This document shows positions 41,369-50,375 of a stretch of 64,000 nt of DNA, piece after piece (position 1 is the first letter of the stretch; every line of letters begins with the position of its first letter). Source of the stretch: Alkalihalobacterium sp048323755 (lineage in GTDB: Bacteria; Bacillota; Bacilli; Bacillales; Bacillaceae_F); the NCBI RefSeq assembly GCF_048323755.1, contig NZ_JBLWFS010000002.1, positions 272,487 to 336,486 on the forward strand, read 5' to 3'. Below the pieces are notes generated by a model. The model ran no database searches, was not told where the DNA came from, and saw nothing but the letters and a program-made list of their open reading frames with translations. The translations under genes were made by a program, and so were the position numbers.

Positions 41369-41403
41369 AACATCGCATAGGTTGTTTTAACCGATGCGAT
41401 GTT
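41369..41403. terminator. Hairpin after the acyl-CoA synthetase
   Basis: AACATCGCAT/ATGCGATGTT plus GGTT/AACC form a 14-bp stem with bulges. About 100 bp beyond the 41500 stop, it likely ends that transcript; the U content is modest. Confidence 0.6.
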
Positions 41404-41499
41404 TTGCTAAATTAACACCCTATTGAGTTCCATTAGTTACTAAACCTTAGTTTAAAGTTTAGAATAATTTTTTTACCAGATTAAGGTAATTGTGTTACC

Positions 41500-43440
41500 T
41501 TAAGCGTTTTTACCTAATTGATTAATTTCCGTAAGCGCTTGTGGATTTTCAAGCGATGACAGATCACCTGCATCTTTATTTAAGTAAGCAGCTTTGATTG
41601 CTCGACGCATGACTTTCGCATTTCTCGTTTTCGGTAAATCTTGTACGAAGTAAATCGCTTTAGGTTTTAACGCTTTCCCCATTTTCTCAGCTACGAGTTG
41701 AAGCAGTTCTTCTTTTAATTGTTCTACCTGTAAACCACTTTTATTGAGTACAGCAAAACAAACCGCAGCTTCTCCTTTTACATCGTCCGGTATACCGATT
41801 GTACCTGCTTCAACGACATTTGGGTGTTCAACTAAGATGGATTCGATTTCAGCTGGGCCTAGACGTTTTCCGGCAACATTTAATATATCGTCTGATCTTC
41901 CAGTAATAGTCCAGAAACCATCTGAATCTTGAATGACCCAATCGCCGTGAACCCAAATGTTTTCCCAGCGGCTCCAATAGGCTTCTTCATACCGCTCTGG
42001 TTCATTCCAAAACCCTTTTGTCATTCCAACCCAAGGCTGCTTGATCACCAGCTCTCCAACTTGGTTCAAAACTGGATTTCCGTCTTCTTCAAAAACATCA
42101 ACATCCATCCCAGGAAGAGGTGAATTAAATGTAATCGGTCCAATGGGACGCACTAACACATTTCCTAATATGCCACCGGAAATTTCTGTTCCTCCTGAGT
42201 AATTAAAAATGGGGATTCGCGATTGGCCTACTTTTTCAAATAACCATAACCATGGTTCTGGGTTCCACGGTTCACCAGTTGAAGCAATAACCCGGAGCAT
42301 ACTTAAATTATGTTTTTGGGGCCACTCTTCACCATGCTTCATCATCGAGCGAATAAGTGTTGGCGATATTCCTAAATGTGTCACTTGGTGTTTATCAACG
42401 ACTTCCCATAACCGGTCTGGTTGTGGAAAATCAGGGGTTCCCTCATACAATAAAATCGTCGCCCCATTCATTAAACCACCAAACACTAAAAACGGCCCCA
42501 TCATCCAACCCATGTCTGTAAACCAAAATAATGTGTCCCCTTTTTTTACATCCATTCCAATACCAGCATCAAACGCCGCTTTAATTGGAAATCCCGAATG
42601 TGTATGTACAGCACCTTTTGGGCGACCCGTAGTGCCTGACGTGTAAATTAACATTAAAGGGTCTGCACTATCCATTGAAAGTGTTTCATTTAATGGTTCC
42701 TCTTTTATTAATTGTTTCCAATCCACATCTCTTGAGTCATTCCAAGGAATATCTCGATCGAGTCTTCGAAATACAATGACCTTTTCAATCGATGGCGATT
42801 TTTCCACTGCGCGATCTGCCTCTTCTTTCATGGCAACCGGTCGGCCTCTTCGTAAAAATCCATCAGCCGTTACGATCATTTTTGCTTCTGCTGCATTTAA
42901 ACGCGTTGCTACTGCATCGGTTCCATACCCTGAAAAAATTGGGGAATAAATCGCACCAATTTTAGCTGCTGCCATCATCGCGATAACCGTCTCCGGTACC
43001 ATCGGCATATAAATAGCAATAATATCACCTTTTTTTAAACCATGTTGCTTTAAGCCGTTTGCAACACGAGCAACAGCTTCTGATAATTGTGCATACGTAT
43101 ACGTTTGAACGATTCCATCTTCACTTTCCCAGACAATAGCCGTTGCGTTAGCTGTTTGTTCTTTTTCGGCCCACGATTCAACTGTATTGTAAGCTGTATT
43201 TAACTTGCCTCCTACATACCACTTCGGCCACTTCACACCATCCTCAAGTGAAAGGGTTTCTTTATATGGCTCGTACCAATCTATATTTAAGACTTTTTCT
43301 GCTTCCTTCCAAAACCAAGCAATATCTTTTGTAGAGGCATTAAGAAACTCTTCATAATCAGTGTACCCGAGCTGTTTCATCCATTGATAAAGACGAGTCT
43401 GTTCAATCATTTCATCTGATGGCTTCCACGCTACTGTCAT
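41500..43440 (-). CDS. Acetoacetyl-CoA/short-chain acyl-CoA synthetase
   Basis: 646 residues, ANL family with the N-terminal ACS-type extension (FWKEAEKVLNIDWYEPYKET). Core A3 LIYTSGTTGRPKGAVHTHSG, A8 TGRSDDILNVAGKRLGPAEIE and the catalytic lysine in LPKTRNAKVMRR are intact. The acetate-pocket motif of acetyl-CoA synthetase (WWQTE) is replaced by YSGGTEI, resembling the SGGTDI of acetoacetyl-CoA synthetases. Substrate inference: acetoacetate or another acid larger than acetate. It is directly downstream of the leucine-degradation operon whose end product is acetoacetate, separated by a 137-bp gap containing a hairpin. Confidence 0.78.
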   Translation of the reverse strand: MTVAWKPSDEMIEQTRLYQWMKQLGYTDYEEFLNASTKDIAWFWKEAEKVLNIDWYEPYKETLSLEDGVKWPKWYVGGKLNTAYNTVESWAEKEQTANATAIVWESEDGIVQTYTYAQLSEAVARVANGLKQHGLKKGDIIAIYMPMVPETVIAMMAAAKIGAIYSPIFSGYGTDAVATRLNAAEAKMIVTADGFLRRGRPVAMKEEADRAVEKSPSIEKVIVFRRLDRDIPWNDSRDVDWKQLIKEEPLNETLSMDSADPLMLIYTSGTTGRPKGAVHTHSGFPIKAAFDAGIGMDVKKGDTLFWFTDMGWMMGPFLVFGGLMNGATILLYEGTPDFPQPDRLWEVVDKHQVTHLGISPTLIRSMMKHGEEWPQKHNLSMLRVIASTGEPWNPEPWLWLFEKVGQSRIPIFNYSGGTEISGGILGNVLVRPIGPITFNSPLPGMDVDVFEEDGNPVLNQVGELVIKQPWVGMTKGFWNEPERYEEAYWSRWENIWVHGDWVIQDSDGFWTITGRSDDILNVAGKRLGPAEIESILVEHPNVVEAGTIGIPDDVKGEAAVCFAVLNKSGLQVEQLKEELLQLVAEKMGKALKPKAIYFVQDLPKTRNAKVMRRAIKAAYLNKDAGDLSSLENPQALTEINQLGKNA

Positions 43441-43504
43441 GCATAATCCCCCTTTTTACACTAAAATTTTCAATTCAAACGATTTTTGGCTTCATCATAA
43501 AGCC

Positions 43505-43557
43505 AAGTGCCAGGCACCACCAACACAATAAATGGCATTGGTTTAAGCCAGGCACTT
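43505..43557. repeat. Palindromic repeat with GTGCCAGGCAC arms
   Basis: AAGTGCCAGGC (43505-43515) is inverted at 43547-43557 (GCCAGGCACTT, one mismatch), loop 31 nt. It sits between the carboxyltransferase and the synthetase gene and has no U run. Confidence 0.5.
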
Positions 43558-43577
43558 TTGAGTCCGTTTTCCTTATC

Positions 43578-45107
43578 TTATACTGGATATACTGGATGCT
43601 TACGATGCGTAAATGCAACATACTTAGACATATAAGATTCAAAACGTTTCGACAATTCGTCACGTAATGAATTAGCAGGAACAATTCCGTCAATCACCAT
43701 TTCAGAAGCTAATCGGTAAATATCAATATCTTCTTTATACTCTTCACGCTTTTGTGCCACAAAGTCAGGTCTTTCTTCTTCTGGAAGCTGAGCAATTTTA
43801 TTCGCATACACAGCGTTTACTGCTGCTTCAGGTCCCATTACAGCGATTTGCGCGTTCGGAAGTGCTAAGCAACAATCTGGCTCAAACGCTGGACCAGCCA
43901 TTGCATATAATCCGGCACCATACGCTTTTCTAACAATGATTGAAATTTTAGGTACTGTCGCTTCACTCATTGCAGAAATCATTTTTGCACCGTGGCGAAT
44001 AATTCCAGCTCGCTCTACTTTCGTACCAATCATAAATCCTGGGATGTCAGCTAAGAATAGTAAAGGAATATTGTAAGCATCACATAAGTTAATAAACTTC
44101 GCCGCTTTATCCGCTGAATCGTGGAATAATACCCCACCTTTCATTCTCGGTTGATTTGCAATAATCCCAACAGGACGACCATCTATTCTAGCTAAGCCGG
44201 TAATTAACTCTTGAGCGAACAATTTCTTAATTTCAAAGAACGTTCCTTCATCTATAATCCGATTAATAAGATCGAGCATGTTGAACGGTGCATTTTGATT
44301 TTGAGGAATAACTTCTTCCAATGTTTTCTCAAAAGCTTTTGGTGCAACTGGTTCTTTAACAGGTGCATCTTCTCCATAGTTTGCTGGAAAATAAGATAAG
44401 TATTGTCTTGCCATTTCAATGGCATCTTGTTCAGTTTTGGCTAGAATATCACCACATCCGGAAACGGAGCAGTGCATTTTCGCTCCACCCATTTCTTCTA
44501 GTGTCACTTTTTCGCCTATAACCATTTCAGCCATACGTGGAGATCCTAAATACATCGAGGCATTTCCGTCAACCATAATTACAATATCGCAAAATGCTGG
44601 GATATATGCTCCACCAGCAGCAGATGGACCAAATAATAAACAGATTTGTGGAACGCGGCCAGACAGTTTTACTTGGTTATAAAAAATTCTCCCTGCCCCG
44701 CGGCGCCCTGGAAACATTTCAACTTGGTCAGTAATACGAGCTCCAGCTGAATCGACTAAATAGAGCATCGGTACATTTAGCTTCTCCGCTGTTTCTTGGA
44801 TACGGATGATTTTTTCAACTGTTCTCGATCCCCATGATCCGGCTTTAATGGTTGAGTCATTTGCCATTACACAGACCGTCTCACCATTAATCTTCCCAAT
44901 ACCCGTAACTACCCCATCAGCTGGAAGTCCTTCAGCCGTGCAATTAGCAAAGAATCCATCTTCAATATTTAATCCGTCATCGAATAAAAGTTCAAGCCTT
45001 TCACGGACGAATAACTTCCCTTTTTCGGCGTTGCTTTGATGATATTTGTCCGCTCCGCCTTTTTTTATCGTTTCGATTCGATCCTGTAATTCTTTTTCAA
45101 ATGACAT
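43578..45107 (-). CDS. yngE: Methylcrotonyl-CoA carboxylase, carboxyltransferase subunit
   Basis: 509 residues, usual for MCC-beta type carboxyltransferases. Crotonase-fold motifs: DDGLNIEDGFF (about 40), VDSAGARITDQVEMFPGRRGAG (about 125), GPSAAGGAYIPAF (about 165), FLADIPGFMIGTKVE and RKAYGAGLYAMAGPAF. Transfers CO2 from carboxybiotin to 3-methylcrotonyl-CoA in leucine breakdown. ATG behind AGGAGGCGATCTACC. Last gene of the yng-type operon. Propionyl-CoA carboxylase is a less likely alternative, since HMG-CoA lyase and hydratase flank it. Confidence 0.9.
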   Translation of the reverse strand: MSFEKELQDRIETIKKGGADKYHQSNAEKGKLFVRERLELLFDDGLNIEDGFFANCTAEGLPADGVVTGIGKINGETVCVMANDSTIKAGSWGSRTVEKIIRIQETAEKLNVPMLYLVDSAGARITDQVEMFPGRRGAGRIFYNQVKLSGRVPQICLLFGPSAAGGAYIPAFCDIVIMVDGNASMYLGSPRMAEMVIGEKVTLEEMGGAKMHCSVSGCGDILAKTEQDAIEMARQYLSYFPANYGEDAPVKEPVAPKAFEKTLEEVIPQNQNAPFNMLDLINRIIDEGTFFEIKKLFAQELITGLARIDGRPVGIIANQPRMKGGVLFHDSADKAAKFINLCDAYNIPLLFLADIPGFMIGTKVERAGIIRHGAKMISAMSEATVPKISIIVRKAYGAGLYAMAGPAFEPDCCLALPNAQIAVMGPEAAVNAVYANKIAQLPEEERPDFVAQKREEYKEDIDIYRLASEMVIDGIVPANSLRDELSKRFESYMSKYVAFTHRKHPVYPV

Positions 45108-45134
45108 GGTAGATCGCCTCCTTAAAATGTTTCT

Positions 45135-45917
45135 TTATTCACCAGTATAATTAGGTGTTCGCTTTTCTTTAAAAGCTGTTAACCCCTCTATTCGGTCCTT
45201 TGTCGGAATCGTTACTTCATATGCTTTTTGTTCAAGTGCTAACCCTGTTTGTAAATCAACTTCTAAGCCTTTATCAATGGCATACTTTGCTTGTTGCAAG
45301 GCAATTGGTCCATTTTTTGCGATTTGTGAAGTGATTTCACTTACTTTCTGATCCATACTCTCTAGAGGAACGACATATTCAACTAAGCCGATTTTCTCTG
45401 CTTCATACGCATCTACCCTTCGAGCGGTATAGATCAGTTCTTTAGCCTTTCCTTTTCCAATGAGCCTCGGAAGACGTTGTGTTCCACCAGCTCCTGGAAT
45501 AATGGCTAATGACGTTTCAGTTAACCCCATTTTGATATGATCAGCTGCTATACGTATATCGCAAGCCAAAGCAAGTTCAAGTCCACCACCGAATGCACTT
45601 CCATTTAAAGCACAAATAACTGGTTGAGGAAGAGCTTCAATATCATTAATATTACCTCTAATCAGTGACACTGTTCGTTTCACTTGAATAGGGTCCATTC
45701 CCGCACGTTCTTTTAAGTCAGCACCTGCACAAAACACCTTCTCACCTGATGCACTTATGACAACACAACGTACTTCAGGATTGTATTTCACCTCGTGTAT
45801 TGCTTCGTGTAACTCGTATAACATTTGAAGGGATAGAGCATTAGCTGCTTCTGGACGATCAAGCGTGATATGTGCTACACCTGAATCGTCTATCGTCAAC
45901 AATACTTTTTTATCCAA
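45135..45917 (-). CDS. yngF: Enoyl-CoA hydratase, probably methylglutaconyl-CoA hydratase
   Basis: 260 residues, crotonase family: CAGADLKERAGM (about 64), GGGLELALACDIR (about 105) with oxyanion-hole Gly, catalytic Glu pair in LTETSLAIIPGAGGTQRL. Expected to hydrate 3-methylglutaconyl-CoA to HMG-CoA. I start at TTG after TAAGGGGGATTTAACA because it gives the usual 260 residues; the frame begins 12 codons earlier in the yngG coding end. Confidence 0.9.
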   Translation of the reverse strand: MDKKVLLTIDDSGVAHITLDRPEAANALSLQMLYELHEAIHEVKYNPEVRCVVISASGEKVFCAGADLKERAGMDPIQVKRTVSLIRGNINDIEALPQPVICALNGSAFGGGLELALACDIRIAADHIKMGLTETSLAIIPGAGGTQRLPRLIGKGKAKELIYTARRVDAYEAEKIGLVEYVVPLESMDQKVSEITSQIAKNGPIALQQAKYAIDKGLEVDLQTGLALEQKAYEVTIPTKDRIEGLTAFKEKRTPNYTGE

Positions 45918-45936
45918 TGTTAAATCCCCCTTACGA

Positions 45937-46851
45937 TTAGGCTCTAGTTTCACAGCTTGCTTTTGCTACTTGTAAATTTCGACTAGGCAATGTTCTGCCT
46001 ACCTTTTCTTCAATCCACTGTGCTGCTGCTATTAAAAGATCTTGATTTACACCCGTTTCAATGCTCATCTCATTTAACATATAAAGTAAATCTTCAGTAG
46101 CAACATTGCCTGATGCACCTGGAGCATACGGACAACCGCCTAGACCAGCTACAGCTGCGTCAAATTTCGTAATGCCCATGTCTAATGAAGCTAAGATATT
46201 AGCTAGCGCTGTACCTCTTGTATCGTGGAAGTGCATAGCAAGCTGATCGGCTGGGAATCTTGTTAGAAGTTCATCTAAAACACGTTGAACTTGTGCAGGG
46301 TTACCAACACCAATCGTATCCCCTAAAGATAACTCATCGATTCCCATATCAAACAAATGCTCAGACACTTTAATGACATCTTCGATTGAGACATTTTGTT
46401 CATAGGGACACCCGAAAACAGTAGACACATATCCTCTCGTCGTTTTACCATTTGCTTTTGCTTCTTGAACAACTGGCCTGAGCACCTTAAATGTATCGTC
46501 AATTGATTTATTTATATTTTTTTGATTATGTGTTTCACTTGCTGACATAAAGACAGAAACTTCATCGATATTAGCCTCTAAAGCACGTTGTAACCCTTTT
46601 TCATTAGGGACTAACGCTGCATAAGTGACTCCTGGTTTTCTTTTAATCTTTTTGGCTACATCGACAGCGTCAGCAAGTGCCGGGATCCACTTCGGATGAA
46701 CAAAAGACGTTATTTCAATATACGAAAGTCCAGTATTAGACAACATATTAATCCATTCCACTTTATCTTCAGTTGAAACAAAAGACTTTTCGTTTTGCAG
46801 TCCATCCCGTGGTCCAACTTCCTTCAATAGAATGTTGTTAGGAAATTTCAC
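45937..46851 (-). CDS. yngG: Hydroxymethylglutaryl-CoA lyase
   Basis: 304 residues, TIM-barrel DRE-metallolyase family: VGPRDGLQNE (residues about 12-21, first metal Asp and catalytic Arg), SLGDTIGVGNP, AMHFHDTRGTA (metal His) and the Cys loop GGCPYAPGASGNVATED (about 235-250) with the HMG-CoA lyase active-site Cys. Splits HMG-CoA to acetyl-CoA and acetoacetate. ATG after GGGGGGAAATCGGTGAA. Upstream 135-bp gap to the biotin carrier gene. Confidence 0.93.
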   Translation of the reverse strand: MKFPNNILLKEVGPRDGLQNEKSFVSTEDKVEWINMLSNTGLSYIEITSFVHPKWIPALADAVDVAKKIKRKPGVTYAALVPNEKGLQRALEANIDEVSVFMSASETHNQKNINKSIDDTFKVLRPVVQEAKANGKTTRGYVSTVFGCPYEQNVSIEDVIKVSEHLFDMGIDELSLGDTIGVGNPAQVQRVLDELLTRFPADQLAMHFHDTRGTALANILASLDMGITKFDAAVAGLGGCPYAPGASGNVATEDLLYMLNEMSIETGVNQDLLIAAAQWIEEKVGRTLPSRNLQVAKASCETRA

Positions 46852-46986
46852 CGATTTCCCCCCTTAATTAGAAAGCACGATTGATTACCGAGAATGGCAA
46901 TAATTAATGTCTTTCCTAAGACTCTACTCTTTAAAGTGATTGGAATTCTTTTAGTGAAAATAGATGTTCGACCTTAATAGCCGTTA

Positions 46987-47202
46987 CTATTCAAGTACGA
47001 TCAACACTTCACCCTCATCAACGAAATCGCCTTCTTCTTTTAATACTTCTTTTACTGTTCCACTCTCTTCTGCAGCAACAGGTATCTCCATTTTCATCGA
47101 CTCTAGGATTGCAATGTCTTGCCCTTCTTCTACTTTATCTCCTACTTGAACTAATAGTTTCCAAAGGTTACCTGCCATATTTGTAATTACTTGACTCATC
47201 AT
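46987..47202 (-). CDS. yngHB: Biotin carboxyl carrier protein of methylcrotonyl-CoA carboxylase
   Basis: 71 residues, a stand-alone biotinyl domain with the biotinylation motif ESMKMEIPV (Lys about residue 36) and the Gly-rich flanking hairpins (GDKVEEGQD, GDFVDEGEVL). Carries carboxybiotin between the biotin carboxylase and carboxyltransferase. ATG (one of two adjacent) after GGAGGAATT, 14 nt past the biotin carboxylase stop. Confidence 0.92.
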   Translation of the reverse strand: MMSQVITNMAGNLWKLLVQVGDKVEEGQDIAILESMKMEIPVAAEESGTVKEVLKEEGDFVDEGEVLIVLE

Positions 47203-47216
47203 AATTCCTCCTCGGA

Positions 47217-48581
47217 TTATTTTTTAATTGGTTTATTTTGTAATTTTTCAGAAACAAAGTTTGTTGTCACATCTCCTACTATAAATGAAGGGTGCTCTAC
47301 AACTTGCTGGAGCATCGGAATATTTGTTTTAATTCCTTCAACTACATAACTTTTTAATGCTTGTTGTAAGTACTCAATTGCTTCTTCGCGATCTTCACCT
47401 TTAACAATTAATTTAGCAATCATCGGATCATAAAATGGTGTAACAACTGAGTGCTCGCTCACTGCACATTCATTTCTGACAAATGGCTGCTCAGGCAACT
47501 GAAATGCCGTAATTTTTCCTGGTGAAGGGAAAAATGTCTTTGGATCTTCCGCATAAATGCGCACTTCGATCGCATGACCTTGCAACTGTACATCTTCCTG
47601 ATTCATTTCTAGTAATTGTCCAGAAGCAATTTTAAGCTGTTGTTCAACGAGGTCTAAGCCTGTAATTTCTTCCGTTACCGGATGCTCAACTTGTAATCTC
47701 GTATTCATTTCAAGAAAGTAGAAATTTTTATTTTCATCTACTAAAAATTCAATTGTACCTGCATTTTCATAGCCAATGGCTTTTGCAGCACGTACGGCAG
47801 CTTCCCCCATATTTTTACGTGTTTCTTCATCTAGAAATGGAGAAGGTGCTTCTTCAACTACTTTTTGATGGCGTCTTTGAACCGAGCAATCTCTTTCCCA
47901 CAAGTACAATGTGTTTCCAGATTGATCAGCTAATATTTGAATTTCAATATGCCGGGGGTTTTCAACGAATTTTTCAACATACATGGCCCCATCACCGAAG
48001 AAATCCGTTGCTCGTTTTTGATTTCCTTCATAGGCTTTTTTTATTTCTTCATCACTTCTGACTACTTGCATGCCAATTCCGCCACCACCAGCAGAAGCTT
48101 TCAACATAACCGGATATCCAATCTCATTTGCTATAAGAACAGCTTCATCGGCATCCGTCAGCGGTCTTGTAATTCCTGGTACAACAGGAACTCCCGCTTT
48201 CTCCATTGCTTTTCTAGCTTCAATTTTACTGCCCATATTAGCAATTACTTCTGGGGAAGGACCAATAAATGTAATTCCTTCTTCATGACACCTTTTGGCA
48301 AAACTACTATTCTCTGAAAGTAAGCCGTAGCCAGGGTGAATGGCATCCGCTCCAGTTTCTTTCGCCTTTTCAAGAATAATATCCATGTTTAAATAACTTT
48401 CATTAACTCTTGGTTTTCCAATTAAGTACGCTTCATCTGCACGTTTTACATGTAATGACTCAGCATCTGCTTCGGAATATACAGCTACAGTTTTAATTCC
48501 TAGACGTTGACATGTACGAATAATTCGTAATGCAATTTCTCCACGATTCGCTATTAACACTTTTTGAAACAATGGCTTCAC
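47217..48581 (-). CDS. yngHA: Biotin carboxylase subunit of methylcrotonyl-CoA carboxylase
   Basis: 454 residues, AccC-type: N-terminal KVLIANRGEIALRI, ATP-grasp Gly loop KASAGGGGIGMQVV (about 160), ERDCSVQRRHQKVVEEAPSP (about 228) and EFLVDENKNFYFLEMNTRLQVEHPVTE with catalytic Glu/Asn/Arg. Carboxylates biotin on YngHB with bicarbonate and ATP. Preceded by a 91-bp gap with a strong hairpin and cre-like palindrome. Could also serve acetyl-CoA carboxylase, but the operon favours MCC. Confidence 0.93.
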   Translation of the reverse strand: MKPLFQKVLIANRGEIALRIIRTCQRLGIKTVAVYSEADAESLHVKRADEAYLIGKPRVNESYLNMDIILEKAKETGADAIHPGYGLLSENSSFAKRCHEEGITFIGPSPEVIANMGSKIEARKAMEKAGVPVVPGITRPLTDADEAVLIANEIGYPVMLKASAGGGGIGMQVVRSDEEIKKAYEGNQKRATDFFGDGAMYVEKFVENPRHIEIQILADQSGNTLYLWERDCSVQRRHQKVVEEAPSPFLDEETRKNMGEAAVRAAKAIGYENAGTIEFLVDENKNFYFLEMNTRLQVEHPVTEEITGLDLVEQQLKIASGQLLEMNQEDVQLQGHAIEVRIYAEDPKTFFPSPGKITAFQLPEQPFVRNECAVSEHSVVTPFYDPMIAKLIVKGEDREEAIEYLQQALKSYVVEGIKTNIPMLQQVVEHPSFIVGDVTTNFVSEKLQNKPIKK

Positions 48582-48617
48582 CTCTTTAATATATTTGTTC
48601 TTGAAATAAAGTGGGAT

Positions 48618-48650
48618 ACTGAAGAACCTGTTTCGACAAGGTTCTTCAGT
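48618..48650. terminator. Strong intra-operon hairpin between yngI and yngHA
   Basis: ACTGAAGAACC pairs perfectly with GGTTCTTCAGT, extended by TGT/ACA with a bulged A over TTCG. On the transcribed (minus) strand it lacks a U run, so it suits transcript stabilisation or processing more than termination. Confidence 0.55.
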
Positions 48651-48653
48651 ATT

Positions 48654-48667
48654 TGATAACGCTTACA
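48654..48667 (-). promoter_or_regulatory. cre site inside the yng operon
   Basis: On the minus strand TGTAAGCGTTATCA matches all defined positions of the CcpA consensus TGWAARCGYTWNCW. It lies 6-19 bp beyond the yngI stop and just before the 48618 hairpin, i.e. within the transcription unit. Confidence 0.6.
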
Positions 48668-48672
48668 AAAAG

Positions 48673-50328
48673 TTAGACTTCTGCCGACTCCGTTAAATTA
48701 AAACGATCCATTGCAATTTCCCGAAGTTTGAATTTTTGGATTTTTCCAGACGCAGTCATTGGATACTCTGAAATAAATTCGATATAGCGCGGAATTTTAT
48801 GACGGGAGATTTTTCCTTTGCAATAGTTACGTATTTCGTCAGATGTAGCGGATTCTCCTTCTTTTAATACAATCCATGCCGAAACTTCTTCACCAAATTT
48901 TGGATCTGGTACACCTACAACTTGCACATCCAGTACTTTTGGATGTTGATATAAAAATTCTTCGATTTCTCGTGGATAAACATTTTCTCCACCACGGATA
49001 ATCATATCTTTGAGACGTCCTGTAATACGGCAATATCCCTCTTCATCCATGACGGCTAAATCACCGGTATGGAGCCAACCGTCTTCGGATATTGCGGCAG
49101 AAGTTGCATCCGGATTTTTATAATACCCTTTCATCACATGGTAACCACGTGTACAAAGTTCACCTTGAACGCCTCGTGGAACTTCTTTTTCTGTACCAGG
49201 CTCGACAATTTTTACTTCTACATTTGGCAAGGCACGGCCAACAGTCTCAACTCGTCGCTCTAAAGAGTCATTTACTCGCGTTTGTGTAATAACAGGAGAA
49301 GACTCCGTTTGCCCATAAGCTATTGTAATTTCAGATGCTCCCATCCGCTCGATTACAGCTTTCATTACTTCAATTGGACAATTCGAACCTGCCATAATTC
49401 CTGTGCGTAACGAAGACAAATTGTAGTTTTCAAACTCATGATCATTTAATTCGGCAATAAACATCGTTGGTACACCGTGTAATGCAGTACATTTCTCATC
49501 CTGAACGGCTTGAAGAACTTGCTTTGGATCGAATTCTTGAACGGGGATCATCGTTGCTCCAACCGTCACGCATGCCATCGTTCCTAGTACACATCCAAAA
49601 CAATGGAAAAATGGGACCGGGATACACATCCGGTCACTTGCAGTTAAATTCATACATTCCGCAATATTAATTGCATTGTTGACTAGATTGTTATGGGTAA
49701 GCATTACTCCTTTTGGAAAACCAGTTGTACCAGAAGTATATTGCATATTGATCACATCATCAGGTTCAAGGGAACTCATCCGTTCATTTAATTCGGCATC
49801 TGTTACTTGGTCACCCATTTCAAGTAGATCTGCCCAAGTGTACATCCCAGGCTTACGCTCATCTCCTAGAAACACAACATTTTTTAAGTGTGGCAGTTTT
49901 TTCGACTGTAACTTTCCTGGTTCTGCTGTTTTTAGCTCGGGAATAATTTCATAGAGCATTTCTGTGTAAGAAGCACCGCGAAATTCGTCCATCAAAATGA
50001 TAGTCGATGAGTCCGATTGTTTCAGTAAGTATTCAAGCTCGGCCGTACGGTAGTTTGTATTCACCGTTACTAATACGGCACCCATTTTACCTGTGGCAAA
50101 TTGAGAAGTCAGCCACTCAGGCATGTTCGTGGACCATATGGCAACATGTTCACCGCGTTCAACCCCAAGCTTCATAAACCCTTTGGCAACTTGACGACAT
50201 AAATCATCGAACTGTTGATACGTATAACGCAATCCTCGGTCAGGATATACGACAGCTTCATGATTCGGTTGGTTACTTGCTACCTCTTCTAGCAATCTAC
50301 CAACCGTTACATTCATTAACTCCGCCAA
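48673..50328 (-). CDS. yngI: Acyl-CoA synthetase of the leucine/isovalerate operon
   Basis: 551 residues, ANL family: MQYTSGTTGFPKGVMLTHNN (about 195), PFFHCFGCVLG, IAYGQTESSP, WLHTGDLAVMD, ITGRLKDMIIRGGENVYPREIEE and the lysine in YPMTASGKIQKFK. Probably activates isovalerate, methylcrotonate or a similar acid. 47 nt after the dehydrogenase gene; ATG/TTG context AAAGGAGGAATACAAA. Length and motifs are near YngI. Confidence 0.87.
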   Translation of the reverse strand: MAELMNVTVGRLLEEVASNQPNHEAVVYPDRGLRYTYQQFDDLCRQVAKGFMKLGVERGEHVAIWSTNMPEWLTSQFATGKMGAVLVTVNTNYRTAELEYLLKQSDSSTIILMDEFRGASYTEMLYEIIPELKTAEPGKLQSKKLPHLKNVVFLGDERKPGMYTWADLLEMGDQVTDAELNERMSSLEPDDVINMQYTSGTTGFPKGVMLTHNNLVNNAINIAECMNLTASDRMCIPVPFFHCFGCVLGTMACVTVGATMIPVQEFDPKQVLQAVQDEKCTALHGVPTMFIAELNDHEFENYNLSSLRTGIMAGSNCPIEVMKAVIERMGASEITIAYGQTESSPVITQTRVNDSLERRVETVGRALPNVEVKIVEPGTEKEVPRGVQGELCTRGYHVMKGYYKNPDATSAAISEDGWLHTGDLAVMDEEGYCRITGRLKDMIIRGGENVYPREIEEFLYQHPKVLDVQVVGVPDPKFGEEVSAWIVLKEGESATSDEIRNYCKGKISRHKIPRYIEFISEYPMTASGKIQKFKLREIAMDRFNLTESAEV

Positions 50329-50375
50329 TTTGTATTCCTCCTTTAAATCTATTTACTTTTACTTTATGATTTGTC

